In this document: in pieces, positions 1 through 12,507 of the stretch
Layout of the letters: every line of letters starts with the position of its first letter
How positions within the stretch are numbered: position 1 is the stretch's first letter
Origin: Acanthopleura granulata
Taxonomy: Eukaryota > Mollusca > Polyplacophora > Chitonida > Chitonidae
Assembly: GCA_016165875.1 (NCBI GenBank)
Contig: JABBOT010000002.1
Location: 38,653,868-38,717,867 of the forward strand
Direction: 5' to 3'
Length of the DNA stretch: 64,000 nucleotides
The notes under the pieces: model-generated
Seen by the model: the letters and a program-made list of their open reading frames with translations, nothing else
Databases searched by the model: none
What the model was told of the DNA's origin: nothing
Position numbers and translations under genes: made by a program

Positions 1-390
1 TGTGACTTGTCAAAAATGTTAGGTAACGTTTGTAGACTTGACTTTACTGATCACCCATTTCACCGTGTTCAGGAGGTACAAATAGCGTTTCTTTTCAGGT
101 TTACAAACCTTTAGCTGCTCAACTTTCATCATAGTTCGTCCAAGTCTAAATAACTTTTTGTGACACTTTCTTAAACACTCATGTTATGGCAAATGTAATC
201 AGAAATAGGTGCCTAAGATTTTTGTCAAGCCACGTGGAAGAGTAGCACTTTTCTTCCCTTTAGCGATAGAAGAGTTCGAACTCGAAACTCCTCTATTATG
301 AAGCTATGACACGCAACCTACAAAACTGAATCTATAACACACACAAACCTTATTCTACAGCAGAAGACTGGACTTTCAACGCTGAGTTAA

Positions 391-572
391 TTAATTTATT
401 TATTTATTTATTTGATTGGTTTTTACGCCGCACTCAAGAATATTTCACCTATACGACGGCTGCCATTATCATGGTGGGAGGAAACCGGGCAGAGCCCAGA
501 AGCCCACGACCATCCGCAGGTTGCTGGCAGACCTTTCCACGTACGGCCGGAGAGGAAATCAACATGAGCCAC
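391..572 (-). mobile_element. tRNA-derived SINE, 5'-truncated
   Basis: The left edge is a (TTTA)n run, which is the SINE's 3' (AAAT)n tail on the minus strand. It is followed by the family's core block: a caagaatatttcac motif, a gtgggaggaaaccgggcag motif and a ccatccgcaggttgctggcag motif. The tRNA-like head is missing or too diverged after about 572. The same core recurs at about 15.0, 16.0, 20.9, 25.6, 32.3 and 50.3 kb. Confidence 0.8.
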
Positions 573-689
573 TACAGCACTGAACATTCTACACTGAACC
601 GACTGAAAGGAAACCACAATTATTAAGTCAAAACGTCAAAATGATCGACGTCAATTAAATGAAAATAGGAAAAGTTGAGCCAGAGCGAA

Positions 690-990
690 GAAAGAGATGG
701 TTGGTTATGGTTATCAATTTAAAAGTGTCAGCGAAGACAGACTAACGTTTCGTTCTGGCGAATAAAGGATATGTTGTGTTACACTCAAGAAAAGAAGCAT
801 TGCGTTACAGCGAACAAAATGGATGTTGTGTTACAGTGAAATAAGAGAACGTTATGTTACAATGAACCAAGAGAATTGTTGTCTTACAGTGAAGGGAACG
901 TTGTATTCAAAAGGAAAACAGGGGAAGGGAAGGGCTTATTTTACAGTGACCAAAAGAATCGTTGTGTTACAAGGAACAAAATAAATTCAT
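690..990. repeat. Degenerate minisatellite, GTTGTGTTACAGTGAAC-type
   Basis: Variants of a gaacgttgtgttacagtgaac motif recur every 30-45 bp (for example near 780, 830, 860, 895 and 960). The units have drifted heavily. The same motif forms a shorter array at 3690-3800. No gene is visible in 1-390 or 990-1870 around it. Confidence 0.6.
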
Positions 991-1869
991 AGTCGGCAGA
1001 ACTTTACGATTTTCTACTTCATGCTTGTATTACTACTGGTATATCGCAGTGTGTTGAACAAGATTGTTCAAAGATTCTTTTCTTTCGTGAAGGACCAGGT
1101 GTTGCTAATTAGTGCTGTCAAGGTAAGGGCTTCTAACTGCAATTCAGAGATATCTCCGATCCTAGATTCGCATATCTGTATCGAGCAACATTAATTATTA
1201 TTCCAACTAGATGATGCCGCACTGGTGATTTATCATTGTCCGAAATGCTGTTTGTACGGGATAGATCGTGGTACGAGATAGATATATTTTCAGATGTTCC
1301 CAAATACTATGTCATGTGGTTCACAGGTAAATAATGCTTTTGATATGACATTCTCAGTGAGAATTGATTCACTAACTGAATAATATAGTATCCATGCTAT
1401 AATCTTCTATACCAGCCCTCCTAAAACGAACACCAGGAATAATCATTAACGTCAACCACATTGCGGTATTTACATGATATTTAGGTGCGCAGTAGCGCCT
1501 ATTTACACAATGTGTATACCATTACTTATGATTGATGGATCTGGTTACAGAGTCGAATGTACTGCTCTCAAAATTGCCAGCACTTTTAGCTGTACATTTA
1601 CAAGTAGTGCGACTAAGTATGTTGTATTCTATGAAAATATATTGCTCTCTTTGTTGATAACATAAAACATGATTCTAATATAAAGAGCAATAAAGTCACA
1701 ATCATGCAGTGTTGTACAAACGAGAGCCTTAATGAGCAAGGTCCTATTTTAGACCACTCATATTGCTTCTGTTCTAGCATTCTGTAAGGTATTTCACGTT
1801 GACTGTTTCCAGTTTGGAGTATCCGGACAAAACCATTTGATTTACCAGGGGTATGAAGGAGGCGCAACC

Positions 1870-3600
1870 CACATCACACTGATTCCGTCAATATTCACCA
1901 CTGCGAACATGACCTTGTTCATTTGGCTTGTGGTATCATTTTGTTATGGAATACAAACATTATCCTAATATTTTGTACGAATATTTCCGGTTCATGTACA
2001 TGTTGTAAACTACTGTTGTCTTTGGCTTACCTGAGTTTTGTCGGATTAGCTTACGTTATCGTTGCTGACGTCGCATCACGAAAGGCGATCTGGCACACAG
2101 TTCACTGAATATAACCTTTGTCCACACAGAGGCAACAGTTATAGATCCAGATACTTTGTCTTCGCCGAAACATACGCAACAAAGGCGTCTCTGGAAACTT
2201 TCGGGTGTATACCATATAAAGTTACAATTTTTGTGAAGTTATCAAAATGAAACAAAAAGATTTGTCAGGGTGTAAATGTCAGTCTTCGCTTTGTTAGACC
2301 GTCTTGTATCTGCTTATTAAGATTGTTAACAACGACATGAAGCCACATTACGAGGGGGATACTTTCGGGTGTATACCATATAAAGTTACAATTTGTTGAG
2401 TTAAATTGGGCGGCGAACCGATTTAGTCTCCCAGTGATCTCCAGCCAGCCTCTACGATTGTCAGGATGTGAGATCAAAGGACGTACCGTCAAAACATCAC
2501 CAAGATTAGGTTGACCGGAAGTGGGACAACAGGATCTGTTTAGGGGTAAATGTCAGTCTTCGCTTCGTTAGACCGTCTTGTTTCTGCTTATTAAGATTGT
2601 TCAACATGACAGGAAGCCAGATCGCGAGAGGGATATTTTCTAGGGTGGTATGCAAAACGACCACACAAGAAATGATAAAATACAGAACGGTTCAACTGTG
2701 AAGAAGGCACAAATTCGTTATTTTTCCGATCTTGGAATGGAAAGTAACCTCTTGTCCGTTAATTTTCAATTTTAAAAAGTTAACAGTTTCGCAGACCCTG
2801 TTGAGTCAGGGGTGATTTCCAAGTCGAATCATACGCTGCCAACTTGGTTAAAGCTATGACTATGTGCTAATTGTGAACTAACATGAATTTCACAAATCTC
2901 CTATACTACATGATATTCACAAAGTCAACAATAAGGAGGTTACAGTTCAAATACAACAGAAAAATCTCGGGTACTTGAGTCGCTTCAAACATCGCGAGAC
3001 CCGAATACTTCTGTTGACTTTTGCCATGACATCGTCTTGAGTTAAGAAGATGCAAATAGACTATATTGATAGCTATGACATTTATCAAATGAGTAAAAAA
3101 ACACTCATTTACCTAAAGCATTGATGTCGCTTTAACCCGATCACCTTTTGACTAATGGGGTCACGCAGATTGCAGTCACCCTTTTCTGTCTCGGCTGCAT
3201 TTCGAATATGAATGAAAACATTAAAGGCATGAACCGTTTTACATGAAATGGATATTCACACACGAATATACACTTTACATAAGGTGGATATTCATATGTG
3301 TTTGCCAAAAAAACGATACATGAACATAGACTGGATGAAACTACCGCAAAAGCAGTTTTATTAAATATAACATATTCTGCATTTTTCAAATTGAAATATA
3401 CATGTATTACCTAAATATTGTTTTCTTATATCAGGTTTTCACTAATATACATAATCTGCAAATGATAATCGCTTGTGAATTATAATGCACAAAGTCGTGA
3501 CGAGAGTTGTTGTGTTGGAGGGTCACACAGAAGCGGTAAAGAATGGCGACTTGACTGACTTCCAGGCACAGATTGAACTGATTTATAATATATGTTATCT
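1870..3600. repeat. Segmental duplication A, copy 1
   Basis: Blocks match 3820-6035 in the same order and orientation. A gcgaacatgac block is at 1904 and 3844. A block with gttacaatttgt, ctcccagtgatctccagc and accaagattaggttgaccgg is at 2375-2520 and 4135-4290. A block with cgtcttgagttaagaagatgc is at 2963-3100 and 5000-5158. Copy 1 also has an internal repeat: the segment containing gtaaatgtcagtcttcgct occurs at 2272 and again at 2545. The offset grows from about 1.8 to 2.4 kb, which means indels. No convincing coding exon is seen in either copy. Confidence 0.7.
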
Positions 3601-3683
3601 TACAATCATTTAGATTAAAGCAATCACTTAAGATTAATGTCTGAATGTCGCAAGACTAATCCCTAGACCCATCACGTTGGGAG

Positions 3684-3805
3684 TTGCAAGAACCAAGGGA
3701 AAGTTGTGTTGCGGTAAACCAAGGGAACGTTGTGTTACAACGAAAAAGGGGTGACCTTATGTTAAAACGACCAAAAGGAACGTTGTGTTTCTGGAAACAA
3801 ATTGA
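3684..3805. repeat. Short minisatellite, related to 690-990
   Basis: Three to four drifted units around the motif aaccaagggaacgttgtgtt. They sit just upstream of duplication A copy 2, as the 690-990 array sits upstream of copy 1. Confidence 0.5.
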
Positions 3806-3819
3806 ACGTGGGTCAAAGT

Positions 3820-6035
3820 TAGTCATATTCATATTCAACACAGCGAACATGACTTCGGTATACTTTTACTATGGAATGCGAACAATATTGTTATATTATG
3901 TACGAATACTTCCGGTTGTTACATGTACATGTTATTAACTATTGTTGTCTTAGCTTGTCTTAGCTATGCCAGATCTGGGTTACACTATCACTGCTGAAAT
4001 CGCATCAGGGAATACAGTGTGGCACACACTTCACTGAATACAGCCATAGTCCACAAAGAGACAATTATTATAGTTTCAAACACTTTGTCTTTAGCATCTG
4101 TCTCTGGAAACTGTCGGACGTATGCCAAGTTCCATATAAAGTTACAATTTGTAAAGTTAAATTGGCCGACGAACCGAATTAGCCTCCCAGTGATCTCCAG
4201 CATTATTACCCAGAGTCTATGATAGTCAGGCTGTGCGATCAAAGGATGTCCGGTCAAAAGATCACCAAGATTAGGTTGACCGGAAATGAAACAACAGTTG
4301 TGTCTGGGTGTAAATGTCAGTCTTCACTTCGTTAGCCCGTCTTATTTCTGCTTATTAAGATTGTTAACCATGGCAGGAAGCCACATCACCAGGCGGGTAC
4401 TTTCTACGGCCACTTTGGCATGTGAAGTGAATTTCAAAACGTCGCATTCCATATAACAGTAACAATGTTAGCAATATGGAGGTCAGAATTCAAATACAAC
4501 ATAACCAAATTTACTTGACTCCTCTACAAACCCTGATACATGCGTTCTGTGTAAAACATACTGATGAAACAAACAAAAAACAAAATTCTCGCCTAAACTG
4601 TCGACGGACAATGATACTTCAGTACTTCTGGCGTTACCGGCTGAATCATTCATTACCAGAAAATCAGCTCCACTGTGCTTACATCAGAAGAGACGTGTAC
4701 TACTCACGCCATTAACTGGGCGCTAAATGGTCAATGTAAATGGCCGCGCACTTGATTTCAAAGGCTTGTTTATTCACCAACCATGAGTATCGGTATTTAC
4801 ATCTTGTCGCGGATTCTCAAACAACCACTTAAACGTTCTTCCGAAGTCAATTTATTTTATATTAACTAAAAGTAAGTTATTATCAAGCAATTTCCCCTCG
4901 CGTGAGGATGTATGGCTAGAAAAGCCTATACTCGATCTTCCTGTAATATTTCTCCTTGGCATTTCGCCTGCCACTTGAAGAAATATTTAATCACTAATCA
5001 GATATCTCGGGTATGTTTTCCATTTCAGTCGTTTCAAATATTGCGATACCCGAATTCTTCTGTTGACTTTTGCCAACTTATGACATCGTCTTGAGCTAAG
5101 AAGATGCAAATAGACTATATTGATGGCTATAATATTTATCAAATGAGAAAAAAACACTGTATAAATATGCACTTGCAATTTTTACATAAAAAACTATTAC
5201 GGTGAGCTTCATAAGGTTCATCGAGGGGCAATACCTCCGTGTATTGTTGAGGGACAGTTTTGTTGTACTCAACTTTTCCGTGCTTCTGGAGTATCACATT
5301 TGTTCCTTACCACCACCACCCCCCGTACAAAAACACAAAGTCGTACATGATGTATGAATGATACGCTGTGGTTCATGTACCCCCTTTCAACGTGAGATCC
5401 TTTTCACGGACTCCCATTGGTCCGCCTACATTAAGTCTGCTTAAAGAAAAAGTCACCAAATTATTTGGAGGATAGATAATGAGAGATAGCAATACCATCA
5501 TTTACCATTATTTGTTGTCTTTCGTAAAACACACAGGCAAGGGTGGTGAATTTTTGTTCACAAGTTTCAGAAGACTCAGCCACCTAAAGTGCTTGTCTTG
5601 CTGTTTCTGATCGCCTTTTGATCATTGGTGTAGAACGCTGAAGTCTTCCTTTTTCTGTTGCGTCTTGATAGTTATATCCAGTTAGGAGGCTGTGTTAATG
5701 TTAACGCTAAAGGCATGAACCTTTTTACGTGAAGAAGTGGATATTAATATGCGTCTGTATAACTGAGCAATACATGAACAAAGACTGTAACCTCATTAAA
5801 CATACCATAATCCAGAAATTTTCAAATTGAATTATGTTACCAAAATATTGTTTTCTATCAACCTTTCAATAATATACATAATTTACAAAGGATAATCGCT
5901 TTGAATTATAAAGCAGGGACGAGTTCTTGTGTTGGCGGGTAAAACAGCAGCAGTAAATATCGGCGACTTGAATGACCCTCTGGGACAGAGTGAAATGACT
6001 TACAGCATATGGTATCTTAGAATGATTTAGATTAA
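3820..6035. repeat. Segmental duplication A, copy 2
   Basis: Direct-orientation partner of 1870-3600 (paired blocks are given there). The right-hand part, 5600-6030, pairs with 3130-3600 through shared stretches such as taaaggcatgaacc and a caatacatgaacaaagactg/gatacatgaacatagactgg pair. It contains about 600 bp (4400-4990) with no counterpart in copy 1. No gene is seen. Confidence 0.7.
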
Positions 6036-6059
6036 AGCAAAAACATCATAAAGTGTCTT

Positions 6060-6245
6060 TTCTACGTAAAACATTCTCAGTGTTCTGTAATAGAATAATG
6101 GTACTACTATTTGTGTGAGCCAGATAGAAGTTACCATAATGCTCGGAGCCTTATTCCGGTCCTCTACAAAATGATAAGCCGTGACAAGCTGTAGGCATCT
6201 TATCTGTACGAAGACAAGAAACAGGAAGACAGACAAATAAAGGGG
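6060..6245. repeat. Diverged third copy of the duplication B core
   Basis: Matches the core at 10120-10262 and 13197-13340 through aataatggtactacta, ttattccggtcctct, aaatgataagcc and caagctgtaggcatctta. It is clearly more diverged than those two are from each other. No coding function is seen. Confidence 0.55.
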
Positions 6246-6489
6246 AATATGGAAACAGAGAAAATCTGGAGAGAAAAATAAACACAGCGATTACACGGCG
6301 AATGTTTGCATTTGCGCGAGTGTAACGTACCTAAAACATTGACACATTAATGACCTAGTGGCTGTTAATTATGAGATGATTGGGCAGACACTAGAACAGA
6401 AATGAGTCACGCGCTTTATTAAGAAGCTAATAGTCGCAGAGTGTTGATTCCTTGAAGAGAGAAAGAAGGTAATGGACGCAAGGCTAGTT

Positions 6490-7220
6490 GGTAGGCACAT
6501 CACGCTGGGATTTGTAAGAAATAAGTCAAAAGTCGCGAGGCTCATTACGTTGAGACCTGGAAGACGAAAAGGAAGATGACATTTGCAAGGCCCGATATCT
6601 TGGGTCATGAAAGCGAGAAAGAAGGTAACATTTGCAAGGCCAGATATCTTGGGTCATGAAAGCGAGAAAGAAGGTAACATTTGCAAGGTCCATCATCTTG
6701 AGATTTGGAAAAGACGAAGAAGGTAACATTTGTAAGGTCCATCGTGCTGAAATGGGGAAGAGAAAAAGAAGGCCCATCATGTTGAGACCTGAAAAAGAAA
6801 AAAGGTAACATAATGTAAAGAAGAGACAAAGAAGGTAAGAGTATCATGGGGTATCACGTGGAGATTTGTAAAAGAGAAAGCAGGCAACATTAGCAATATA
6901 AATGACTACAGAATGGAGAGCAAAGCCAGAGCAGCTACGATAGTGTGATAATGGCCATGCTTTACCGGTGAAATCTTGTTATCACCTTGAGATTTGCAAG
7001 AGACAAAAAATGCACAATTCCTAAAGCTCATCATTTTGAGACTCGACAGAGGAAAAGAATGTAAAATTTCCAGTCCTATAATGTTGAAATTTTGGAGGAA
7101 AGAAGAATGTAAGAGTTGCAAGGCCCATGGCCTTGGTTTTGGAAGAGAGATAAAAAGTAAACTTCCTAGGTTCATCACGTCGAAGAGAAGACGATGTGAA
7201 CATTCACAAGGCCTATCATG
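6490..7220. repeat. 49-bp purine-rich tandem array
   Basis: Units based on aagaaggtaacatttgcaag followed by gcccatcatcttgagatttg. In the cleanest part the phase mark aagg falls at 6587, 6636, 6685 and 6734, an exact 49-bp period. Units toward 7200 are more diverged. The plus strand is strongly A/G-rich. The period is not a multiple of three, so several minus-strand frames stay open, giving Phe/Ser-rich reading frames that I take as by-products. No gene is seen in 7220-7640. Confidence 0.85.
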
Positions 7221-7639
7221 TTAAAAGTCGTAATAATCAAGGAACTATGGGCCTTCCTGTTAAAACGGTAGAAGCAACAGCCTTAATAATGTAGATAAAA
7301 TTTAGCACACAGAAACTTTCTGTCCTCGTGCGAAGTAGACGAGTGCTATGTCAAATGGCGCTGCTTTGCTGAAAACTCCTCTCACGAAAGTATCAGATTG
7401 TTGTAATTTTCAAGAGCCTTGTCAGTACCCATAGCGTCTTCCAAAATGCGAAATTATGCCATTAAAATGATTGGGTGCATTATATATTCAAACAGGAAGT
7501 CCTCTAGCTTGAATAATCAAACACTATAAAATCTGGATATTTTGCTTTTGCATTTCTCGGATCGAATGACTCTGTCACCGGTAGCTGTCAGTAGCTTCCT
7601 GTTTCCGAGAAACAAGCGGTTACATAATAACATCACTCA

Positions 7640-7745
7640 GCTCAGTGCTTCTATTTGTCTAGCTTCTGTGCGTTACAAAACCTGATCAACACCGGCTGAA
7701 AACAAATTGAAACGCTACCATGACATTCAACCCATATCAACTCAT
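7640..7745 (-). repeat. Inverted-repeat arm 1 (pairs with 17320-17435)
   Basis: The reverse complement of this segment matches 17320-17435 over about 110 bp, including the shared core gttgaatgtcatggtagcgt and acgcacagaagc. From 7745 to 8840 I see no gene and no clear repeat. Confidence 0.75.
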
Positions 7746-8849
7746 CAAAAACGGGGTAAACGGGCTGACTCGCACCACAGCCATTCTAACCAAGGTGCCC
7801 GCGCAGTGAACTCCAAAAAAGGGAGTACAATATAAAAACTAGAATGTCGGCTAACGAGAGAATGAGTGTATTTATTAAAGCTATTATTATCATGAAGTAA
7901 TTTACAGAAGGAAAATATTAAACTGCAGTCCGAATGAAAGATACTGATTATAGAGCTCTTTACGCTGTTTGGCTTTTTGAGACGTCTATACTGATTCTGT
8001 TCCATGCTGGAAATAAATTCACTATAATTGTGTAGTGTATGCAGCTAACACATACATATCCATTTTTTTTCTGTAAAACGGAATAAACACTAGAAACATG
8101 TAGCGAAGATTTTCACTCGAATTATCACATAATTCATAACACAGGGTCTCTATGATACAGTCTAAAACATACGGCCAATAGTTCTGTTTGACGTCCTGGT
8201 GGTCAGTGAGGCCAGAATGTGGGTCCGTTGTTTGACTTTCCACTTGTATTACGGCGTATTAGCAGTTTTTCAGTGGTATCAAAGATGTATGTCTTTCGGT
8301 ATACTATCCGACTATAGACTCATCACAGTGATACTAAATTCTTAACTACATTTAAGTCACACTGTACTGACAGCGCCTAACAATTCAAGGACTTTCTCTT
8401 TAGTGCTCAACGCGACATCCTCCTTGGTTCAAAGTTATTTAATTATAATAGATTATTTATTAACTTTTATCGTTCTTCAAAAGTACCTTTTCAAACATAA
8501 GTTATTTAATGAAATTCAATATGTCTTGAAGACATCAATGCCCCAGGCAAAAAACAAGAGTACGTCGTTGTTTTATTTAATTTTTTAATGTGGTTAAGTT
8601 CAGCCAAAATGCTGGATTGCTACATTCTGGAGATCCCCCGGGCGTTCGACAACATGATAAACATATCAAAAAAAATACTACCGTACATATAATAGGCACT
8701 GAAGACACGTCGTGTGTGAAAAGTTCTTAGTTCCCTCAATGATATTATAAATGATACATTTGCTAAATTATTAATTATGTATATCTACAGAAATAGTGTT
8801 CGTTCTGAGAAACAGGACCTTTAATCACCTCCATTTATAATGGCCTTGA

Positions 8850-11740
8850 ATATCGTCAATACCTACAAGGATACTGGTAACCTCGCTATGATGTCCAAAC
8901 CCACAAATATGGGAATATGCCTAGAGCACGGTACAGATAATAGCACCTGCTCCCCAGCGTGATGAGCGCTCTCAGTTTTTACTTAATCACTGCTCTGTCC
9001 ATCAAAGTTGGCTCGACCGCACCTCAAATAAAGACACAGACCGAATTTCCTGAAGGTCGGGCGTTTTTAATGCTCAATGATTCTTGTCTCTTGCACACCA
9101 ATGCCTTTTACTACCATTTTCTAATGATATACAGATCATAAGTATGCACTTGTGAAGGATCACATATATATTTTATCGAAATCCCTGTGCCTCTCGAACC
9201 TTTGTCGGCCTACCCGAAAACGTCAATATAAACATGTTTTCACTTATTACGTAAATTATAGATTACATTGGTTTCATTGCTTTCTATCCTTTAATTCTTT
9301 ACATTATTCCATATTTCATTGTATTGTATATACCTAGATATCCCGATGACGGTGATCCCATTTAGCGCTTTGCAGGGAAATTTGTCTTGGCGTTTTGACA
9401 AGAAATCACACAACAAATTCCGTAAATTCAAAGACAATATCTTTAACCGCCTGCGTTGCTTAGCATCTTTACATTCATTTACTATGTCACCTGAATGAAG
9501 CGATACACATAATTCGTAGCACATCGAGAAGTGTATGTTCATGCCTTTCCGTACGTTAAATGATTGTGACATAGGCCGTAAGAAATTCATGTTGTTCAAT
9601 CAAAAATTCCTGAAGTTTTCACATTCGCCGTAATTTGAACTACTATCACAAAAAAGAAAAGCAATGTGAAAGTGATCATGAATTGTTTGTGTGGGAATTT
9701 AGTAAAGCATGGTATTTACTGAGACGAATTCATATAAAGCAGCCAAGCAAACCTTCTAATATTGACAAGGCTTCACGTTTTCTCCGATATTCTGCAACCG
9801 TCTTTCTGTACATTAGTCGGATTTTGTGCGTGCGAAGGAGGGTGGGAGGGAATGATGCACACAATGTGCGATAGAAGACGTACATAAAATATGATCCAGA
9901 AAGCAACAATAACGGTTAAGGTGTGCCACATGGACAATAAAGAATGGCGACTTTCTTGGCAAACTTTCGGGATCAGATCTTTCGACGTAATGAGTTGGAA
10001 ACAAAGAAGTTAATGCAGCCTCATGATTTATAGTACAGTCTGTCTTATACATCATTTCGGTGGGAATAAAAAAAGCAGCGTGTTTCTTTCTTGCGTTAAA
10101 AAATCGGAACGTTTTGTTACAATAATAGTACCACTTTTTGCCAGGAGGTGAGCAGCTAGCGGAAGTTCGAGGCCTTACTGGTGGTCTTCTAATAATTGAT
10201 AAGCCTGGTCAAGCTGTAGGCATCTTAACTGAGACAGAAAACAGGAACTAAGAGAAATACTCGGGAATAGAAAGCCAAAAAAATAACGTTTCTAAAATAT
10301 TTCTCTAAATGGTTGTCAGTGCTCGCCGCTTCTCGTTCTCTGTTGTAAGCACTTAATATTCCGGATGAAAAAAAGACATTTCGAAAGATAACCTGGAACG
10401 TAAGGATGTAGAGTACTGAAAAAGCTTTCTTGCTGATTTTTTCCTTAAAAGAAAAGATCAAGTGCATAAAAGTATCCCACGCAAAGTTTTACAAAAGCTT
10501 ATCATTTTATGATTGTGATGCTGCGTAACCGAGGCATTAACAGCTCAAAGTAAGCAAAATCGAGAGAATCAAAGACACAGCCATGCTATCAAATCTAACC
10601 AATCAGACCCTCCAACGGCGCGCGATGTAATTTCCTCCTTTCTGTTTCCGTCCCTTGTCGTAAAGGTGTGAGGCAGAAATTACAAAACATTTAAAGTGAC
10701 AGACAGCTTATGACTGAGGCACTGAATGCAAAAATCTGTTTGAATTTGTATGATTTCTTTGCTGATTATATTCCTTTGATGTGTGGAGTATTTTGCTTTT
10801 AACCATATAAGAGATTGACCAGTCAGATGACTAGGAGACATCAGCTGCTTATAAGCTGTGACGTAAATGTTCTGAGTTGATTGTCAGTGTAACATGTAAT
10901 AGCATAGAGACAGGACACTGTTTTAATGTTATATGTTTTAATTGTGACAACTACACAAGTGAACAACACTGCAAAGTATTTCAAGGCCATTGTGTTATGG
11001 CGGGGATAAGTTTCTTGATCATTTCATATATATAAATAAGTTTCATCCACAACCCTGGTAGTTTACTACAGTATCAGGTGACAAGAATGTTCCGCGCCTG
11101 GAACAATTACGTCATATCCCACATACAATGGTTGCATTTCCTATTTAATAGCCGACAAACCACGGTCAAGTGTCAGTTTCCATTGTCGTAGTAGCTTTTT
11201 AGAAAAAAATACTTTTCCAAGCTTAACTTTGAACAGGCGCTGTCTTTCACTTCAAAGTTTGTAAGGCAAGGTAAAGGTTTGGCGTTCTTGTCTTTTTAGA
11301 TCACTCTCGCCAATTAGTTATATCATTAAAGGACAGGAAAACCGGGAGGACTGCTGTAATTATATGAGATTTAGATGTTGTCACCGGGCACACACCACAA
11401 CCTGAAGTGCAACAGTACAATGAAGGATTATGAGAACAAAATGGTTGTGTAAACCAGGAGACCAGACAGCTGACGGAAACTCCAGACAGATCCTAGGTCG
11501 TGGGAGCATCAGTAAGAAACCTTCTTAAGTAACGTATCCACTTATCCGAAATGTCAGCGTAGTTGAGAGAATGCAAGGTGATAACTGCATATTCATCACT
11601 GTTCAGGTCAAAAATAAGCTTCATCCGACAGGGGATTTTTTTACAAACTATCTTTCAAAGGCCATCCAAAATGTATGCAGTTAATATGAAGATTCAAATT
11701 TCAGCCCACATGGGTCTTATAATGGGATTTCCTCCAGCTC
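8850..11740. repeat. Segmental duplication B, copy 1
   Basis: Direct-orientation match to 12508-14520. Paired blocks include aatatcgtca followed by acctacaagg (8851 and 12509), a cctcaaataaaga block (9022 and 12693), a long near-identical core (10019-10262 and 13096-13340), and a block near 11370-11480 matching 14000-14180 (agatttg, gggcacacaccac, gacggaaactccagacagatc). Outside the core the copies are substantially diverged. No gene is recognised. Confidence 0.75.
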
Positions 11741-12480
11741 ACGCATAGACAGATGTCAGAGGCAGTGGGAAGATGGTGTATATATGTCACCGAGTGCAAC
11801 CTAACACGTCCAAGGACTTTTCTGAGTACGTGGTAGCCCGCATTAGAATTCAGTCGCGAGTTATCCAGGCGTCTGTATTTATGAGTTTCGTGTCATTGTA
11901 TATAGAGCGTACATTCTGGAACGATATACCCGTGTTGTAAACATGTCTATGATCAAACTCTCCAGAATTTTCTTTTCGTTAGTCGAAAAATTTGAGCGAC
12001 GAAGTTGTAAAGCTCGCAGTCATTTTATTTATGTTCACTAGAGAGCACATTTACTTTCATCCATTTAGAAGGATTTTGTGGAATTTGGAGATTTCGGCTT
12101 TCGAGCCATTCGACATACGTCAATTTGTACTCCAAATTTTCTGCACGTAGCACCTTGTGAGGTTGAGCCCGTCACTACAGGACAGTCATCCTTCGATCTG
12201 AGAATTCCCAAAGACTGTGGATTCTATAATCATGTGGACTGACTTGCCTTTGAGAAGCCGGAATATTCCATCCGGATTTGGAATCTGTCACCAGTTAGAA
12301 ACTATATATTCTTGTAATTACCTGTATTGTTTTGTATAGTATTGTCAGTTGTACTCTTTGTCTATTTGTTCAAATATATGTATTGAACTTAGTCTAGCGT
12401 CTTCGTGTTTCTTTGTTTGATGTTGTGTGAGGCCTCTTGCTGTCTGAGAGTTGAACAAGCCATTTGCTCATCTTTGTCCT
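11740..12480. other. Intergenic, nothing recognised
   Basis: AT-rich sequence between the two copies of duplication B. It has no open frame with recognisable protein similarity and no clear repeat structure. Confidence 0.5.
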
Positions 12481-12507
12481 CTCCGATAGTGGTACCCTGA
12501 CAACATG

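Noticed and set aside
6369..7203. Overlapping minus-strand open frames rich in Phe, Ser and Leu
   Set aside because: They are produced by the 49-bp purine-rich array, whose period keeps several frames open. There is no start context, splice model or similarity.
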